64,000 nucleotides of DNA, from assembly GCA_964443325.1 (NCBI GenBank), contig CAYUCL010000007.1, forward strand, positions 1-64,000, written 5' to 3'. Origin of the DNA: DAOUVR01 sp034430535 (GTDB lineage Bacteria > Chloroflexota > Dehalococcoidia > E44-bin15). Position numbers and translations under genes: made by a program. The stretch's first letter is position 1. Each line of letters starts with the position of its first letter. Of this stretch, positions 51,658 through 60,841 are shown one piece after another. The notes beneath the pieces are model-generated. The model was given only the letters and a program-made list of their open reading frames with translations, was not told the origin of the DNA and searched no databases.

Positions 51658-53235
51658 TCACGATTTTGCTTTGCACAGGTGCTCAATCATATCCGAGATT
51701 ACATAAACCCTCAGAATAAATGTCTTCGTTACATTATGAGCTTCCCTAATAGTAAAATGCATTTCTTTTTGATGACCAAAGTGATCTTTATCTGTGCCAT
51801 CTTTTAGTTCAATGCTTACGATACTATCTGGACGGTCATCTATGTATTTAGTCTTCTTCCTCTCAAAATCCGCAGCCTTAATCTCCCAGCAACATACATC
51901 CGGCTTAGTTTTAAAGTCGTGGTTATGAACAAAAAAATGATCTAATGTAGTTTCTACTTCCAATTCAGAAATAAAATTTGGGTCTCTTTTATCTTGAGAT
52001 AGTGGCCACTTTACGATGCAATCAATATGTGAGCCACTATTGTAGTCAAGTATTTGAAACGGTAATAATCCCTTTTGACAAAGCTGAGCAATGATTAAAA
52101 CTACCTCTTGTTCAAACTCAGGGTTACTTGCAAAATTTATTTCCAATTGCTTTAAGTACTTATTTGGAGCATGGAATTTGTTTCTTGATTCTTCAATACG
52201 CTGAAGTAACTGTGTATAGGTCTGCTCCTGTTTCTCAACGAGTCCTTGAGTAATGTAGTCATTTATAACTTGTTGTACTGGCTCCTTTATCCTGTCTGTA
52301 ATTTCACCGATTATTTCGCTATCGAAGAAATCCTCTCTGTTAGCCTGGATAGATCTCTGCAAATAATCGGCTTCTACAAATCCTCTAACTCTGTAAGCTA
52401 TCGTAGCAGGAGAGGTTAACTCAGAATAAAGTATGGAATATAGATCCCTTTCAATTACACGCCCATTTACTACCAAATATATGCCGCGCTTTTCAACGGG
52501 GTAAATCGGTGTTTGGTGATTAACATGTATAGAACACTTGGATTTGTATGACGGATCTATATTGTCTAGCGTGAAATCAAATTCCTTTTTTATCCAACTA
52601 GATTCATCAAAGTCATCCTTCTTGATTTCAAGGTCATTAAGTCTTATTTTAAAATCATAAGATAATGGTAAATTAGATAGTTTATAGCGGATTAGATTAT
52701 AAATCTCCTTGTTTCGTAAATTAAGCATATTGTTATTTATTTCTATGGTAGTTCCATATTCAGGATTTAGTAAATGTGGTCTATATTCTTCACTCTCAAC
52801 GGACTCGGAAATCCTAATATCTTGAAGTTTTCCATCCTCGCCAAAAATCTTTTCTATTTCTAAAAATAACGGCTTCTCCCCCTCTTCAAGAGTGAAAATT
52901 CTTATAAAGTCGCCCAAAGCAAAAAAGGAGACTATACCTATTCCAAAACTCCCTAGTAATCTTCTGTGGAATTTGGGTGTTGTCTCATTGTTTTCAATCA
53001 TCATCCGTTTTTTTGATTTAGCTATCGTTATCAATTCATCTAAATCATCTTTGTCCATTCCACATCCATTATCTTTAACCAAAATCTGCTGTGATTCACC
53101 CTTAGTCAAAATTTCAACTGTTGAAGCATCAGCATCATAAGAATTTGCACATAATTCTACTAAGACATTTTCTGGTCTATAAATTGTTTTTCCAAGAAAA
53201 GGGATAAGTTCCTTAAAATCCACTTTCCAATTCAT
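51658..53235 (-). CDS. GHKL (Hsp90/MutL-type) ATPase with possible nuclease-like C-terminus
   Basis: 525 residues. The ATP site is complete: Glu27 and Asn31 in VLVELCANSYDADAS, DNGCGM at 55-60, RRLLGSFGIGIVSFF with glycine-rich lid at 91-105 and GTTIEI at 161-166. The middle resembles MutL/MORC/Hsp90-type transducer sequence, with AYRVRGFVEADYLQRSIQANRED. The last 130 residues contain SELEVE and KPDVCCWEIK, which could be a PD-(D/E)xK nuclease motif (weak). Strong GGAGGG before ATG. AT-rich, inserted between secA and polX. I do not recognise a known system. Confidence 0.8.
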   Translation of the reverse strand: MNWKVDFKELIPFLGKTIYRPENVLVELCANSYDADASTVEILTKGESQQILVKDNGCGMDKDDLDELITIAKSKKRMMIENNETTPKFHRRLLGSFGIGIVSFFALGDFIRIFTLEEGEKPLFLEIEKIFGEDGKLQDIRISESVESEEYRPHLLNPEYGTTIEINNNMLNLRNKEIYNLIRYKLSNLPLSYDFKIRLNDLEIKKDDFDESSWIKKEFDFTLDNIDPSYKSKCSIHVNHQTPIYPVEKRGIYLVVNGRVIERDLYSILYSELTSPATIAYRVRGFVEADYLQRSIQANREDFFDSEIIGEITDRIKEPVQQVINDYITQGLVEKQEQTYTQLLQRIEESRNKFHAPNKYLKQLEINFASNPEFEQEVVLIIAQLCQKGLLPFQILDYNSGSHIDCIVKWPLSQDKRDPNFISELEVETTLDHFFVHNHDFKTKPDVCCWEIKAADFERKKTKYIDDRPDSIVSIELKDGTDKDHFGHQKEMHFTIREAHNVTKTFILRVYVISDMIEHLCKAKS

Positions 53236-53259
53236 AATAACCCTCCGTTTGGCATCATC

Positions 53260-55860
53260 TCACCTTCCGCAGCAGTGTTTGTATTTCTTGCCTGAGCCGC
53301 AGGGGCAAGGGTCGTTGCGCCCCACTTTCTTCTTGCCCACGGCTACTGCTTCCTTCCGCTTCGCTGCCTCCGCCATCGGCGACGGGGCACGCGCCTTCTC
53401 CTTGGCTATGCTCACCCGAAAGATGGTATGCACTACATCGTGGGCGATGCCTGCCAGCAGGCTGTCAAACACCTCATGTCCCCGCTGCTTGTAAATAACG
53501 AGAGGGTCCCTCTGCGCTGTAGCCTCCAACCCTACCCCGCGGCGCATCTCGTCCATGGCGGTGAGATGGTCCATCCACAGACGGTCAATGGTGCGGAGCA
53601 TCACCAGCCTCTCAAGCACCCTCATGTTCTCCTCCCCGAACTCCCGCTCCCTCTCCTCGTATAGTGTATCGACATACTCCAGGAGCTTCTCTTCGACTTC
53701 GCTTCGGCTCATCTGGGATAGAGCGCTGGCATTCAACTGTGGAGATAAAGGCATGAATGTGCCCAAATCACTAAGCAGACCTTCAACATCCCATTCCTCG
53801 GAGCGGTCACCGTGGAGATAAGAAGCGACAAGGCCTTGAATCTCCTCTGTGAGCATCGACTGTATGTTGGCCTTGATGTCTGTGCCAGATAGAATCTTCC
53901 TTCTCTCCTCGTAGATCACCTCGCGGTGCTTGTTCACCACATCATCATAATCAACCAGGTGCTTCCTGATATCGAAGTTGTATCCCTCGACCTTGCTCTG
54001 GGCACTCTCGATAGCTTTACTCACCATTGAGTGCTCGATTGGGGTATCCTCATCGAAACTCATCCGTTCCAGTAAGCTCTTGACACGGTCGCCACCGAAG
54101 CGGCGCACCACATCATCCTCGAGCGATACATAGAAGCGGGAGCTTCCCGGGTCGCCCTGGCGCCCGGCGCGCCCTCTTAATTGATTGTCGATACGCCTTG
54201 CCTCGTGGCGCTCCGTTCCAATGACATGAAGCCCGCCCAGTTTTACCACCCCGTCGTGCTTCTCCTGCCATTCGCTCTCGTCCTGACCCTCGGGGTTCGC
54301 CCCCAGTATTATGTCAACGCCACGTCCAGCCATATTGGTAGCCACGGTAACCGCCCCTGGCTCACCCGCCCGCTTTATGATATTTGCCTCCTTCTCATGC
54401 TGCTTGGCGTTTAGTACCTGATGAGAGACGCCCATGCGCTTCAGAAGCTCGCTAAGCTTCTCCGATTTCTCGATAGAGACCGTGCCCACCAAGACGGAGT
54501 GCCCCTCAGCATGAAGCCTTTCGATCTCGCGAGCGACGGCGCGGAACTTGGCATCCTCATTCTGATATATTCTATCGGTGAAGTCGGTGCGAATCATCGG
54601 CATATTGGTGGGGATGACTACTACCTCGAGGCTATATATCTTGTGAAACTCCTCAGCTTCTGTGACCGCAGTGCCCGTCATACCGGCAAGCTTTTCATAC
54701 AGACGGAAGTAGTTCTGGAAGGTTATGGTAGCAACGGTTACACTCTCCCGCTGAACCTGAACCCCTTCTTTGGCCTCAATCGCCTGGTGCAGGCCTTCGG
54801 AATAGCGACGACCGTGCATCAACCGACCGGTGAACTCATCCACAATGATGACCTGACCATCTTTGACCATATAATCCCGGTTCCTCTTAAAGAGCACATT
54901 TGCCTTCAGAGCGCTCTCCAGATAATGGGTAAGAAAGTAGTTCGACGGGTCATACAGGTCAGGCGCCTTCAGGAGTTCCTCCTTTCTCAGCATCTTCTCC
55001 ACCTTGGATATGCCCTCGTCGGTCAGGGTGACCACCCGGTCCTTCTCATCAATCTCATAGTCCTCATCCTGGCGCAGGCGAGGAACCAGTCTGGCGAATG
55101 TCTGGTATCTCTGTGCCGCCTCCGTCGCCGCGCCGCTGATGATAAGTGGGGTGCGCGCCTCATCGATAAGGAGATTGTCCACCTCATCAACTATGGCGTA
55201 GTGTAGTTCGCGTTGCACGCACCGCGAGAGGTTGTCCACCAGATTATCCCTGAGATAATCAAAACCAAACTCGTTGTTGGTGCCATAGGTAATATCCGCT
55301 TCATAGGCCTGGCGACGGGTGATGGGCTTTAAATGCCTCCAGGCGGGGTCCTCTGAGTCATAGTCCGGGTCGAAGAGAAAGGAAGCCTCATGCTGGATGC
55401 TGGAAACACTCAAGCCAAGGAGATTATAAATAGGGCCCATCCAGTGGCAGTCTCGCTTGGCCAGATAGTCGTTAACTGTTACTAAATGAGCACCCTTGCC
55501 AATGAGGCCATTAAGATACATGGGGAGGGTCGCCACCAGGGTCTTGCCCTCACCGGTTTTCATCTCAGCTATCTTCCCTTGATGAAGGACAATGCCTCCC
55601 ATAAGCTGGACATCGAAGTGGCGCTGCCCCAATGTTCGCTTGGCCGCCTCCCTGACCGCGGCGAAAGCCTCAGGCAGAAGCTGGTCCAGCGATTCGCCAC
55701 TCTCCAGACGAGCCCGAAACTCGTCGGCCTTTTGACTAAGCCCCTGAGTAGACAGCGCCTCGAATTGAGGCTCAAGAGAATTGATATGTTCAACAACGGG
55801 CTGGAGCCGCTTTAGCTCCTTCTCGTTGGAATCCAAAAGACCGCTAAACAACTTGACCAT
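53260..55860 (-). CDS. secA: Preprotein translocase ATPase SecA
   Basis: 866 residues. Motor motifs MKTGEGKTLVATLPMYL, DYLAKRDCHWMGPIY, DEVDNLLIDEARTPLIISG, and LRGRAGRQGDPGSSRF; the preprotein cross-linking and helical wing domains follow. The C-terminus has the SEC-C zinc motif NDPCPCGSGKKYKHCCGR. SecA drives protein export through SecYEG. The ATG is 2 bases from the stop of the DUF2007 gene, so they are co-transcribed from prs onward. Confidence 0.97.
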   Translation of the reverse strand: MVKLFSGLLDSNEKELKRLQPVVEHINSLEPQFEALSTQGLSQKADEFRARLESGESLDQLLPEAFAAVREAAKRTLGQRHFDVQLMGGIVLHQGKIAEMKTGEGKTLVATLPMYLNGLIGKGAHLVTVNDYLAKRDCHWMGPIYNLLGLSVSSIQHEASFLFDPDYDSEDPAWRHLKPITRRQAYEADITYGTNNEFGFDYLRDNLVDNLSRCVQRELHYAIVDEVDNLLIDEARTPLIISGAATEAAQRYQTFARLVPRLRQDEDYEIDEKDRVVTLTDEGISKVEKMLRKEELLKAPDLYDPSNYFLTHYLESALKANVLFKRNRDYMVKDGQVIIVDEFTGRLMHGRRYSEGLHQAIEAKEGVQVQRESVTVATITFQNYFRLYEKLAGMTGTAVTEAEEFHKIYSLEVVVIPTNMPMIRTDFTDRIYQNEDAKFRAVAREIERLHAEGHSVLVGTVSIEKSEKLSELLKRMGVSHQVLNAKQHEKEANIIKRAGEPGAVTVATNMAGRGVDIILGANPEGQDESEWQEKHDGVVKLGGLHVIGTERHEARRIDNQLRGRAGRQGDPGSSRFYVSLEDDVVRRFGGDRVKSLLERMSFDEDTPIEHSMVSKAIESAQSKVEGYNFDIRKHLVDYDDVVNKHREVIYEERRKILSGTDIKANIQSMLTEEIQGLVASYLHGDRSEEWDVEGLLSDLGTFMPLSPQLNASALSQMSRSEVEEKLLEYVDTLYEEREREFGEENMRVLERLVMLRTIDRLWMDHLTAMDEMRRGVGLEATAQRDPLVIYKQRGHEVFDSLLAGIAHDVVHTIFRVSIAKEKARAPSPMAEAAKRKEAVAVGKKKVGRNDPCPCGSGKKYKHCCGR

Positions 55861-55862
55861 GC

Positions 55863-56084
55863 TTATTCACCACCAATTATTCTCCGCGCCTCATCAGCCA
55901 TCGCTTCCAAGACCGCAATTTTTACCTCGCCCATGCCATCGACAGTGAAGGCATGGACCGAAGAGGCAGCATGAGATTTTAAGATACAAGGTATGCCGTT
56001 ACTATCCAGCAGGCCTTTTATAACTTGTGCCTCCAATTCTCCCGAGGCGTGATAAACAACCACCGTTTTTTCTTTTCTACGCAT
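55863..56084 (-). CDS. DUF2007 domain protein
   Basis: 73 residues. VVVYHASGELEAQVIKGLLDSNGIPCIL and the ending VAVLEAMADEARRII-like sequence (here IAVLEAMADEARRIIGG) match DUF2007, a small ferredoxin-like fold called putative signal-transducing protein. Role unknown. It lies between prs (12-base gap) and secA (2-base gap) in one operon. No catalytic residues are evident. Confidence 0.88.
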   Translation of the reverse strand: MRRKEKTVVVYHASGELEAQVIKGLLDSNGIPCILKSHAASSVHAFTVDGMGEVKIAVLEAMADEARRIIGGE

Positions 56085-56096
56085 GACCCCACCACA

Positions 56097-57038
56097 TTAC
56101 TCGAACATCGCCCCCACCGAGAGGCCGCTATGGATGCGGTGAATCGCCTCGCCAAGAAGCGATGCTATGGAGAGAACGGTGATTTTATCGCACTTGTTGC
56201 TTTCCGGGATGGGGATAGTATCGGTGACCACCACCTCTTTAACCGGGCTTGAGGCGATCCTCTCAATAGCTGCGTTGGAGAAGACGGGATGGGTACAGCA
56301 AGCATCGACCTCTGTGGCACCATTCTCCTTCAAAGCGTCTACCGCAGCGATTAAAGAGCCTGCGGTATCGATCTCATCATCGAATAAGAGAGCACACTTA
56401 CCTTTTACGTCACCGATGATATTGAGAGTCTTTGACTCGTCAGTGTTGCCCACCCGCCGCTTCTCAATGATCGCCAAGGGGGCATTGAACCTCTGGGCAA
56501 GGTCACGGGCCCGCTTGGAGATGCCGATGTCGGTAGCCACCACCACCAGTTTCTCCAGAGCCTTGTCCTCAAAGTATTTGTTTAAGATATAGAGCGCTGT
56601 CAGTTCGTCCACCGGTATGGTGAAGAAGCCTTGAATCTGCCCGGCGTGAAGGTCCACAGTAAGCAAGCGGTTTGCACCAGCCACAGTTATCATATCAGCG
56701 ACAAGACGAGCTGTTATCGGCACTCTTGGTTGGTCCTTCTTATCGGTACGCCCATAGCCGAAGTAGGGGACAACTGCGGTGACTCTCCCCGCCGAAGCCC
56801 TCCTCAATGCATCGAGCATTATCAAAAGCTCCATCAGGCTCTTATTCACCGGTGACGAGATCGGCTGGATGGCAAAAACGTCTCGCTCACGGACATTCTC
56901 CAGTATTCGCACGAATGTATTCCCGTTGCTGAACTCGAATATCTCAGCCTGACCCAAGGGGATGCCCAGATAATCACAGATCCCCTGAGCTAAGATAGGA
57001 TGAGTATTTCCAGTGAAAACCTTCATTTCGTCAATCAC
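56097..57038 (-). CDS. prs: Ribose-phosphate pyrophosphokinase
   Basis: 313 residues. Family blocks: RDVFAIQPISSPVNKSLMELL, VPYFGYGRTDKKDQPRVPI, LTVDLHAGQIQGFF, and the PRPP-binding loop LLFDDEIDTAGSLIAA (normally DDMIDTGGT). It makes PRPP from ribose 5-phosphate and ATP for nucleotide, His and Trp synthesis. GTG start with AAGGAG about 6 bases upstream. First gene of the run prs, DUF2007, secA. Confidence 0.95.
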   Translation of the reverse strand: MIDEMKVFTGNTHPILAQGICDYLGIPLGQAEIFEFSNGNTFVRILENVRERDVFAIQPISSPVNKSLMELLIMLDALRRASAGRVTAVVPYFGYGRTDKKDQPRVPITARLVADMITVAGANRLLTVDLHAGQIQGFFTIPVDELTALYILNKYFEDKALEKLVVVATDIGISKRARDLAQRFNAPLAIIEKRRVGNTDESKTLNIIGDVKGKCALLFDDEIDTAGSLIAAVDALKENGATEVDACCTHPVFSNAAIERIASSPVKEVVVTDTIPIPESNKCDKITVLSIASLLGEAIHRIHSGLSVGAMFE

Positions 57039-57133
57039 AAGTAACTCCTTCTCTTATACTCTGTCCCTAAAATCCGCAATCGTATTTTGAATAATCTAAC
57101 GATGGTGTCCAAAAAATTACCAAAACCAGGGTA

Positions 57134-57177
57134 GCCTAGAGCATCTGCTCTAGGCGTTATTAGAGCGGATGCTCCAA
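57134..57177 (+). repeat. ATCT-loop hairpin plus a degenerate copy
   Basis: GCCTAGAGC/GCTCTAGGC with loop ATCT at 57134-57155, the same stem as at 44199-44220 with the loop complemented. A weaker copy with core GAGC-GGAT-GCTC follows at 57163-57174. Located between rnc and prs, both read on the minus strand, so it could act in the rnc transcript's 3' region. Confidence 0.75.
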
Positions 57178-57257
57178 TCAACCCTTTTCTGGACAGCCTC
57201 GCAACATTATATTTTAACACAAAAAGCTATCCAGCGACGACTCCAGAAGGCTACAAC

Positions 57258-57953
57258 CTATCGTTCTTGCGCTAAGCCTTCCAACGCATCTCTCGCCGCT
57301 TCTACCTCTGCCTTCCGCTTGTTCCTTCCACGCCCACTGCCAATCACGCAGTCATCAATAAGTACCTCTACGGTGAACTCCTTGGCATGGTCAGGTCCCA
57401 CCTCTTTAGCGGTCCTATAGACGGGGGTTACTTGATGCTTTGCCTGAACAATCTCCTGAAGCCTAGACTTATAATCAGCAGCGACCTTCCCTTCAATGGC
57501 GTTTTGAATCTCGGCATCGAAAAGCCTGAGGACAAGTTCCCTTGCGACGGGGAAGCCCTTGTCTATCAAGACGGCTCCGAGCACTGCCTCAAGAAGTCCC
57601 GCTAGAGTGGACTTCCTTTTGCGGCCACCACTGTCCTCCTCCCCGTGCCCCAAGTAAAGGTACTCGCCAAGCCCCAGCGAGCTTGCCATGTGAGCCAAGC
57701 TCTCTCCACGCACCAGCGAAGCTCGGAGCTTGGTCAGCCAACCCTCAGATAAATCGTGGCATTCCTTATACAGTTTTTCGGCGATAACAAAGCCCAGCAG
57801 AGAATCGCCCAAGAACTCTAGACGTTCATTAGAGGGAAGATGGAAATCGGGGTTTTCATTGAGGTAGGAGCGGTGAACTAAGGATTGCTCAAGCAGAGAC
57901 AAGTCTTCGAAGGCGATACCCAAAATGTCCTGCAAGAAAGCAAGATCAGCCAA
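57258..57953 (-). CDS. rnc: Ribonuclease III
   Basis: 231 residues. Signature NERLEFLGDSLLGFVIAEKLY with the catalytic Glu and Asp, second acidic pair in GLLEAVLGAVLIDKG, and a C-terminal double-stranded RNA-binding domain (DYKSRLQEIVQAKHQVTPVY). It processes rRNA precursors and other double-stranded RNA. TTG start after GGGGGTC. It is divergent from the CCA-transferase gene with a short 81-base gap that must hold both promoters. Confidence 0.96.
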   Translation of the reverse strand: MADLAFLQDILGIAFEDLSLLEQSLVHRSYLNENPDFHLPSNERLEFLGDSLLGFVIAEKLYKECHDLSEGWLTKLRASLVRGESLAHMASSLGLGEYLYLGHGEEDSGGRKRKSTLAGLLEAVLGAVLIDKGFPVARELVLRLFDAEIQNAIEGKVAADYKSRLQEIVQAKHQVTPVYRTAKEVGPDHAKEFTVEVLIDDCVIGSGRGRNKRKAEVEAARDALEGLAQER

Positions 57954-58034
57954 ATTCAGACCCCCTGTAAGACCAGAATAGTAAGCTTACCTCGTTTTGT
58001 CAAGAAGAGAATGCTATAATCAATAGAGGCTTCG

Positions 58035-59273
58035 ATGGATAATCTAGTCTCAAAGATGGAAAATCGCCTGCCACAGGAACTTCTCACCTTTCTCCGCACC
58101 GCAGGGGAGGTGGCAGAGAATCGCGGGCAGCGATTGTATCTTGTTGGAGGAGCGGTGCGCGATCTGCTTCTCGGGCGTCCCAATCTGGACTTCGACCTGG
58201 TGATGGAAGGCGATGCTCCTCTATTAGCCCGGCAGCTTGCCAAAGCTAGCGGAGAGAAGCCGACGATTCACCGTCAATTCGGCACGGCGAAGTTCCACAG
58301 TGGGAGCCTGAGCATCGACCTGGCAACTGCACGCTGCGAGACCTACTCAAGGCCAGGGGCGCTCCCTAACGTGACGCCTGGAAAAATTCGGGATGACCTT
58401 TTCAGGCGGGACTTCTCTATAAACGCCATGGCCATTGACATTACCCACAGTTCCTTCGGTGAGCTGTTAGACGCATGCGGTGGTATGAATGACCTGGAGC
58501 AAAAATTAATTCGCATATTGCATAAGAAGAGCTTTATCGATGATGCCACCCGTATTCTGAGAGCGCTTCGCTATGAGCAGAGACTGGGGTTTAGGCTGGA
58601 GGAGAGCACCGAAAAGCTTCTCCGTGAACATACACCCATGCTGGATACCATCAGCGGCGATAGGATAAGGCATGAACTGGAGCTTAACTTAGAAGAAGAC
58701 CATCCCGAGCGAATTCTGCGGCGCACTGAAGAGCTTGGGGTGCTCAAAGCACTCCACCCCTCCTTGAAAGGCGATGGTTGGCTTGCCGAGAAATTTAAGC
58801 AGGCCTGCCAATTGCAACCACCCGGACCAACTCTCTACATGTTGCTGCTCATCTATCACTTCACGGAGGAGGAGAATGAGCAGCTTATCGCCCGTCTCAG
58901 CATAGTTGGAGAATTAGGCCGAAACATGCGGCAGGTGCTACAACTGAAGCCGATACTCTACACTTTGGCTGAATCCGATCTGCCCCCCAGCAACATCCGC
59001 CGACTGCTAAAACAGTACTCCCCCACAGCAATCACCGCCTCTGCCCTAGCCTGTGATTCTCCCTTAGTTCGCTCTCGCCTTGAGCTCTATCTTAACGTTT
59101 TACGTTATGTCAAGCCATCTCTCGATGGAGAGGACCTAAAAAGATTGGGGCTACAGCCCGGTCCCCGCATGGGCAAGATGCTTCAGGCACTTTTAGATGC
59201 AAAGCTGGATGGCAAGGTAAATACCTTGAAAGATGAGGAGGCTCTGGTCCGCCAATGGTTAAAACAAAATTGA
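58035..59273 (+). CDS. CCA tRNA nucleotidyltransferase / poly(A) polymerase family
   Basis: 412 residues. Class II nucleotidyltransferase head with LYLVGGAVRDLLLGRPNLDFD (catalytic DxD), ATARCETYSRPGALPNV, DDLFRRDFSINAMAID, and the neck motif TRILRALRYEQRLGFRLEE. It adds or repairs the 3' CCA of tRNA, which the tRNA-Gly gene in this window needs because it does not encode CCA. No HD domain is seen; the C-terminal 150 residues are helical. The zinc-finger gene follows 10 bases later. Confidence 0.92.
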   Translation: MDNLVSKMENRLPQELLTFLRTAGEVAENRGQRLYLVGGAVRDLLLGRPNLDFDLVMEGDAPLLARQLAKASGEKPTIHRQFGTAKFHSGSLSIDLATARCETYSRPGALPNVTPGKIRDDLFRRDFSINAMAIDITHSSFGELLDACGGMNDLEQKLIRILHKKSFIDDATRILRALRYEQRLGFRLEESTEKLLREHTPMLDTISGDRIRHELELNLEEDHPERILRRTEELGVLKALHPSLKGDGWLAEKFKQACQLQPPGPTLYMLLLIYHFTEEENEQLIARLSIVGELGRNMRQVLQLKPILYTLAESDLPPSNIRRLLKQYSPTAITASALACDSPLVRSRLELYLNVLRYVKPSLDGEDLKRLGLQPGPRMGKMLQALLDAKLDGKVNTLKDEEALVRQWLKQN

Positions 59274-59283
59274 GGAGATTAAA

Positions 59284-59508
59284 TTGGAAGAGATATGTGA
59301 GGTTTGCGGGCAGCCGCTAGATGAGAAGAATGTATCTCGCTGCAGGCTATGTGGCAGGAAATTTCATATGGCATGGTCAGTCGATGCCCATATACAAAAC
59401 TGCGGGCATGTTTGGTTCGACAAGAGGTCCGGTGCCATGGCATTCGCCTGTAATATCTGTATCGCCGAAAACCCCGAGCTAAAAGAGTTGATCGTTGATA
59501 TGGAGTAG
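59284..59508 (+). CDS. Small zinc-finger protein
   Basis: 74 residues with CEVCGQPLDEKNVSRCRLCG at the start, then HMAWSVDAHIQNCGHVW and ACNICIAENPEL, giving several Cys/His pairs for one or two zinc sites. TTG start with GAGGAG upstream, 10 bases after the CCA-transferase stop, so likely the same transcript. No named family is recognised. RNA binding is possible by context only. Confidence 0.72.
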   Translation: MEEICEVCGQPLDEKNVSRCRLCGRKFHMAWSVDAHIQNCGHVWFDKRSGAMAFACNICIAENPELKELIVDME

Positions 59509-59580
59509 CCCCCACCATACCAGCTCACAGTCGCAAGACGTATGGGTTTTCAGGCTGCTGAAATTGGCAGGAACGGAAGC

Positions 59581-60717
59581 CTATAGCCCAAGTTGCCTGG
59601 ATATAATCAACTCTTGCACCTCGGTAGTTCCCTCGGTAGTGTGGTAAAGTATGGCGTCACGGAAGTAGCGCTGGATTGGTGACTCGGCCAAATAGCCAGC
59701 GCCAGCATGGATTCGCATTGCCTCTTCCGCAGTTCGGATGGCCACCTCGGAAGAGAAAGCCTTTGTCATGGGTGCTTCTTTGCGGCACTCTTCTCCCTGG
59801 TCATAAAGCCAGGCAACTCGGTAAAGCAGCCATTTGGCTGCCTCTACTTCAGTAGCAATGCGCGCAAGCTTAAAGGAAATAGCTTGAAAATTTCCTATCG
59901 GTTGACCAAATTGTTCTCTTTCCTTGGCATACCTTAGCGATGCTTCAAAAGCGGCTTCGGCGAGCCCGAGACTACGGGCACTATGTGAAATTCTAGCAGA
60001 GTTAAGCGCCTCCAACATGTACCTGAAACCTCTGCCTTCCTCTCCAATCAGATTATCACAAGGTACACGGCAGTCCTCGAAGACAAGCTCAGCAGTAGCA
60101 GCAGAATGGTGCCCTAATTTCCTCATCTTATTGGTGCTGAAACCGGGAGCACCCTTTTCTACAATAATGGTGCTTATTCCCCGACTGCCTTGACTTCTAT
60201 CGGTCGAGGCAGCCAGTGTAACGTAGTCACAGATTTGCCCATTGGTAATATATATCTTGCTACCGTTCAATATATAGTGGTTGCCATCCCGCTTAGCATT
60301 AGTTTCAATAGCTGCGGCATCTGAACCAGCATTAGGCTCAGTAAGACCGTAGGCAAAGATCTTCTCTCCCTTAATTGCCGTAACTACAAACTTCTGCTTT
60401 TGCTCCTCGCTTCCATGAACCAGGATGGGATAGGTGGAAAGTCCAGATTGAACCATTAGCCCAGATGTGATCCCGGAACAAACTCGGGCCAGCTCCTCCA
60501 CCATGATACACGTACCAACTTCACCCAATCCTCCCCCTCCATATTCAATTGGAAAACCAGGACAAAGATAGCCAAGTTTTCCCATCTTGGAGAAAAGCTC
60601 CGTAGGACAAGCCTCATTTTCCTCAGCTTGATCTACAATCGGTGCCACTTCATTCTCAGCAAAGTCTCTGATTGCCTGTCTAAACATGCTATGCTCTTCA
60701 CTGAACTCAAAGTCCAT
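59581..60717 (-). CDS. Acyl-CoA dehydrogenase
   Basis: 378 residues, typical length. FAD-binding blocks YGLTEPNAGSDAAAIETNA and QICDYVTLAAS-type middle domain, SARSLGLAEAAFEASLRYAKEREQFGQPIG, and the C-terminal RIHAGAGYLAESPIQRYFRDA with YHTTEGTTEVQ, in which the Glu of EGT is the usual catalytic base of short-chain enzymes. It oxidises acyl-CoA to enoyl-CoA; substrate chain length is not clear. GGAGGTACC precedes the ATG. No ETF or other beta-oxidation gene adjoins. Confidence 0.94.
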   Translation of the reverse strand: MDFEFSEEHSMFRQAIRDFAENEVAPIVDQAEENEACPTELFSKMGKLGYLCPGFPIEYGGGGLGEVGTCIMVEELARVCSGITSGLMVQSGLSTYPILVHGSEEQKQKFVVTAIKGEKIFAYGLTEPNAGSDAAAIETNAKRDGNHYILNGSKIYITNGQICDYVTLAASTDRSQGSRGISTIIVEKGAPGFSTNKMRKLGHHSAATAELVFEDCRVPCDNLIGEEGRGFRYMLEALNSARISHSARSLGLAEAAFEASLRYAKEREQFGQPIGNFQAISFKLARIATEVEAAKWLLYRVAWLYDQGEECRKEAPMTKAFSSEVAIRTAEEAMRIHAGAGYLAESPIQRYFRDAILYHTTEGTTEVQELIISRQLGL

Positions 60718-60841
60718 GGTACCTCCTTACACATCCTAGCAGTGACTGCCTATTTCAACTCGGTACTCTACCTGCTATTGCTGTTTGACCAATTGTATTT
60801 TTAGGAGCCCTCATTGTCAACCGCACCGCAATTCCACAAAA

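Noticed and set aside
54421..55206. 261-codon plus-strand frame inside secA
   Set aside because: It lies antisense to fully conserved SecA motor motifs and has no recognisable domain.
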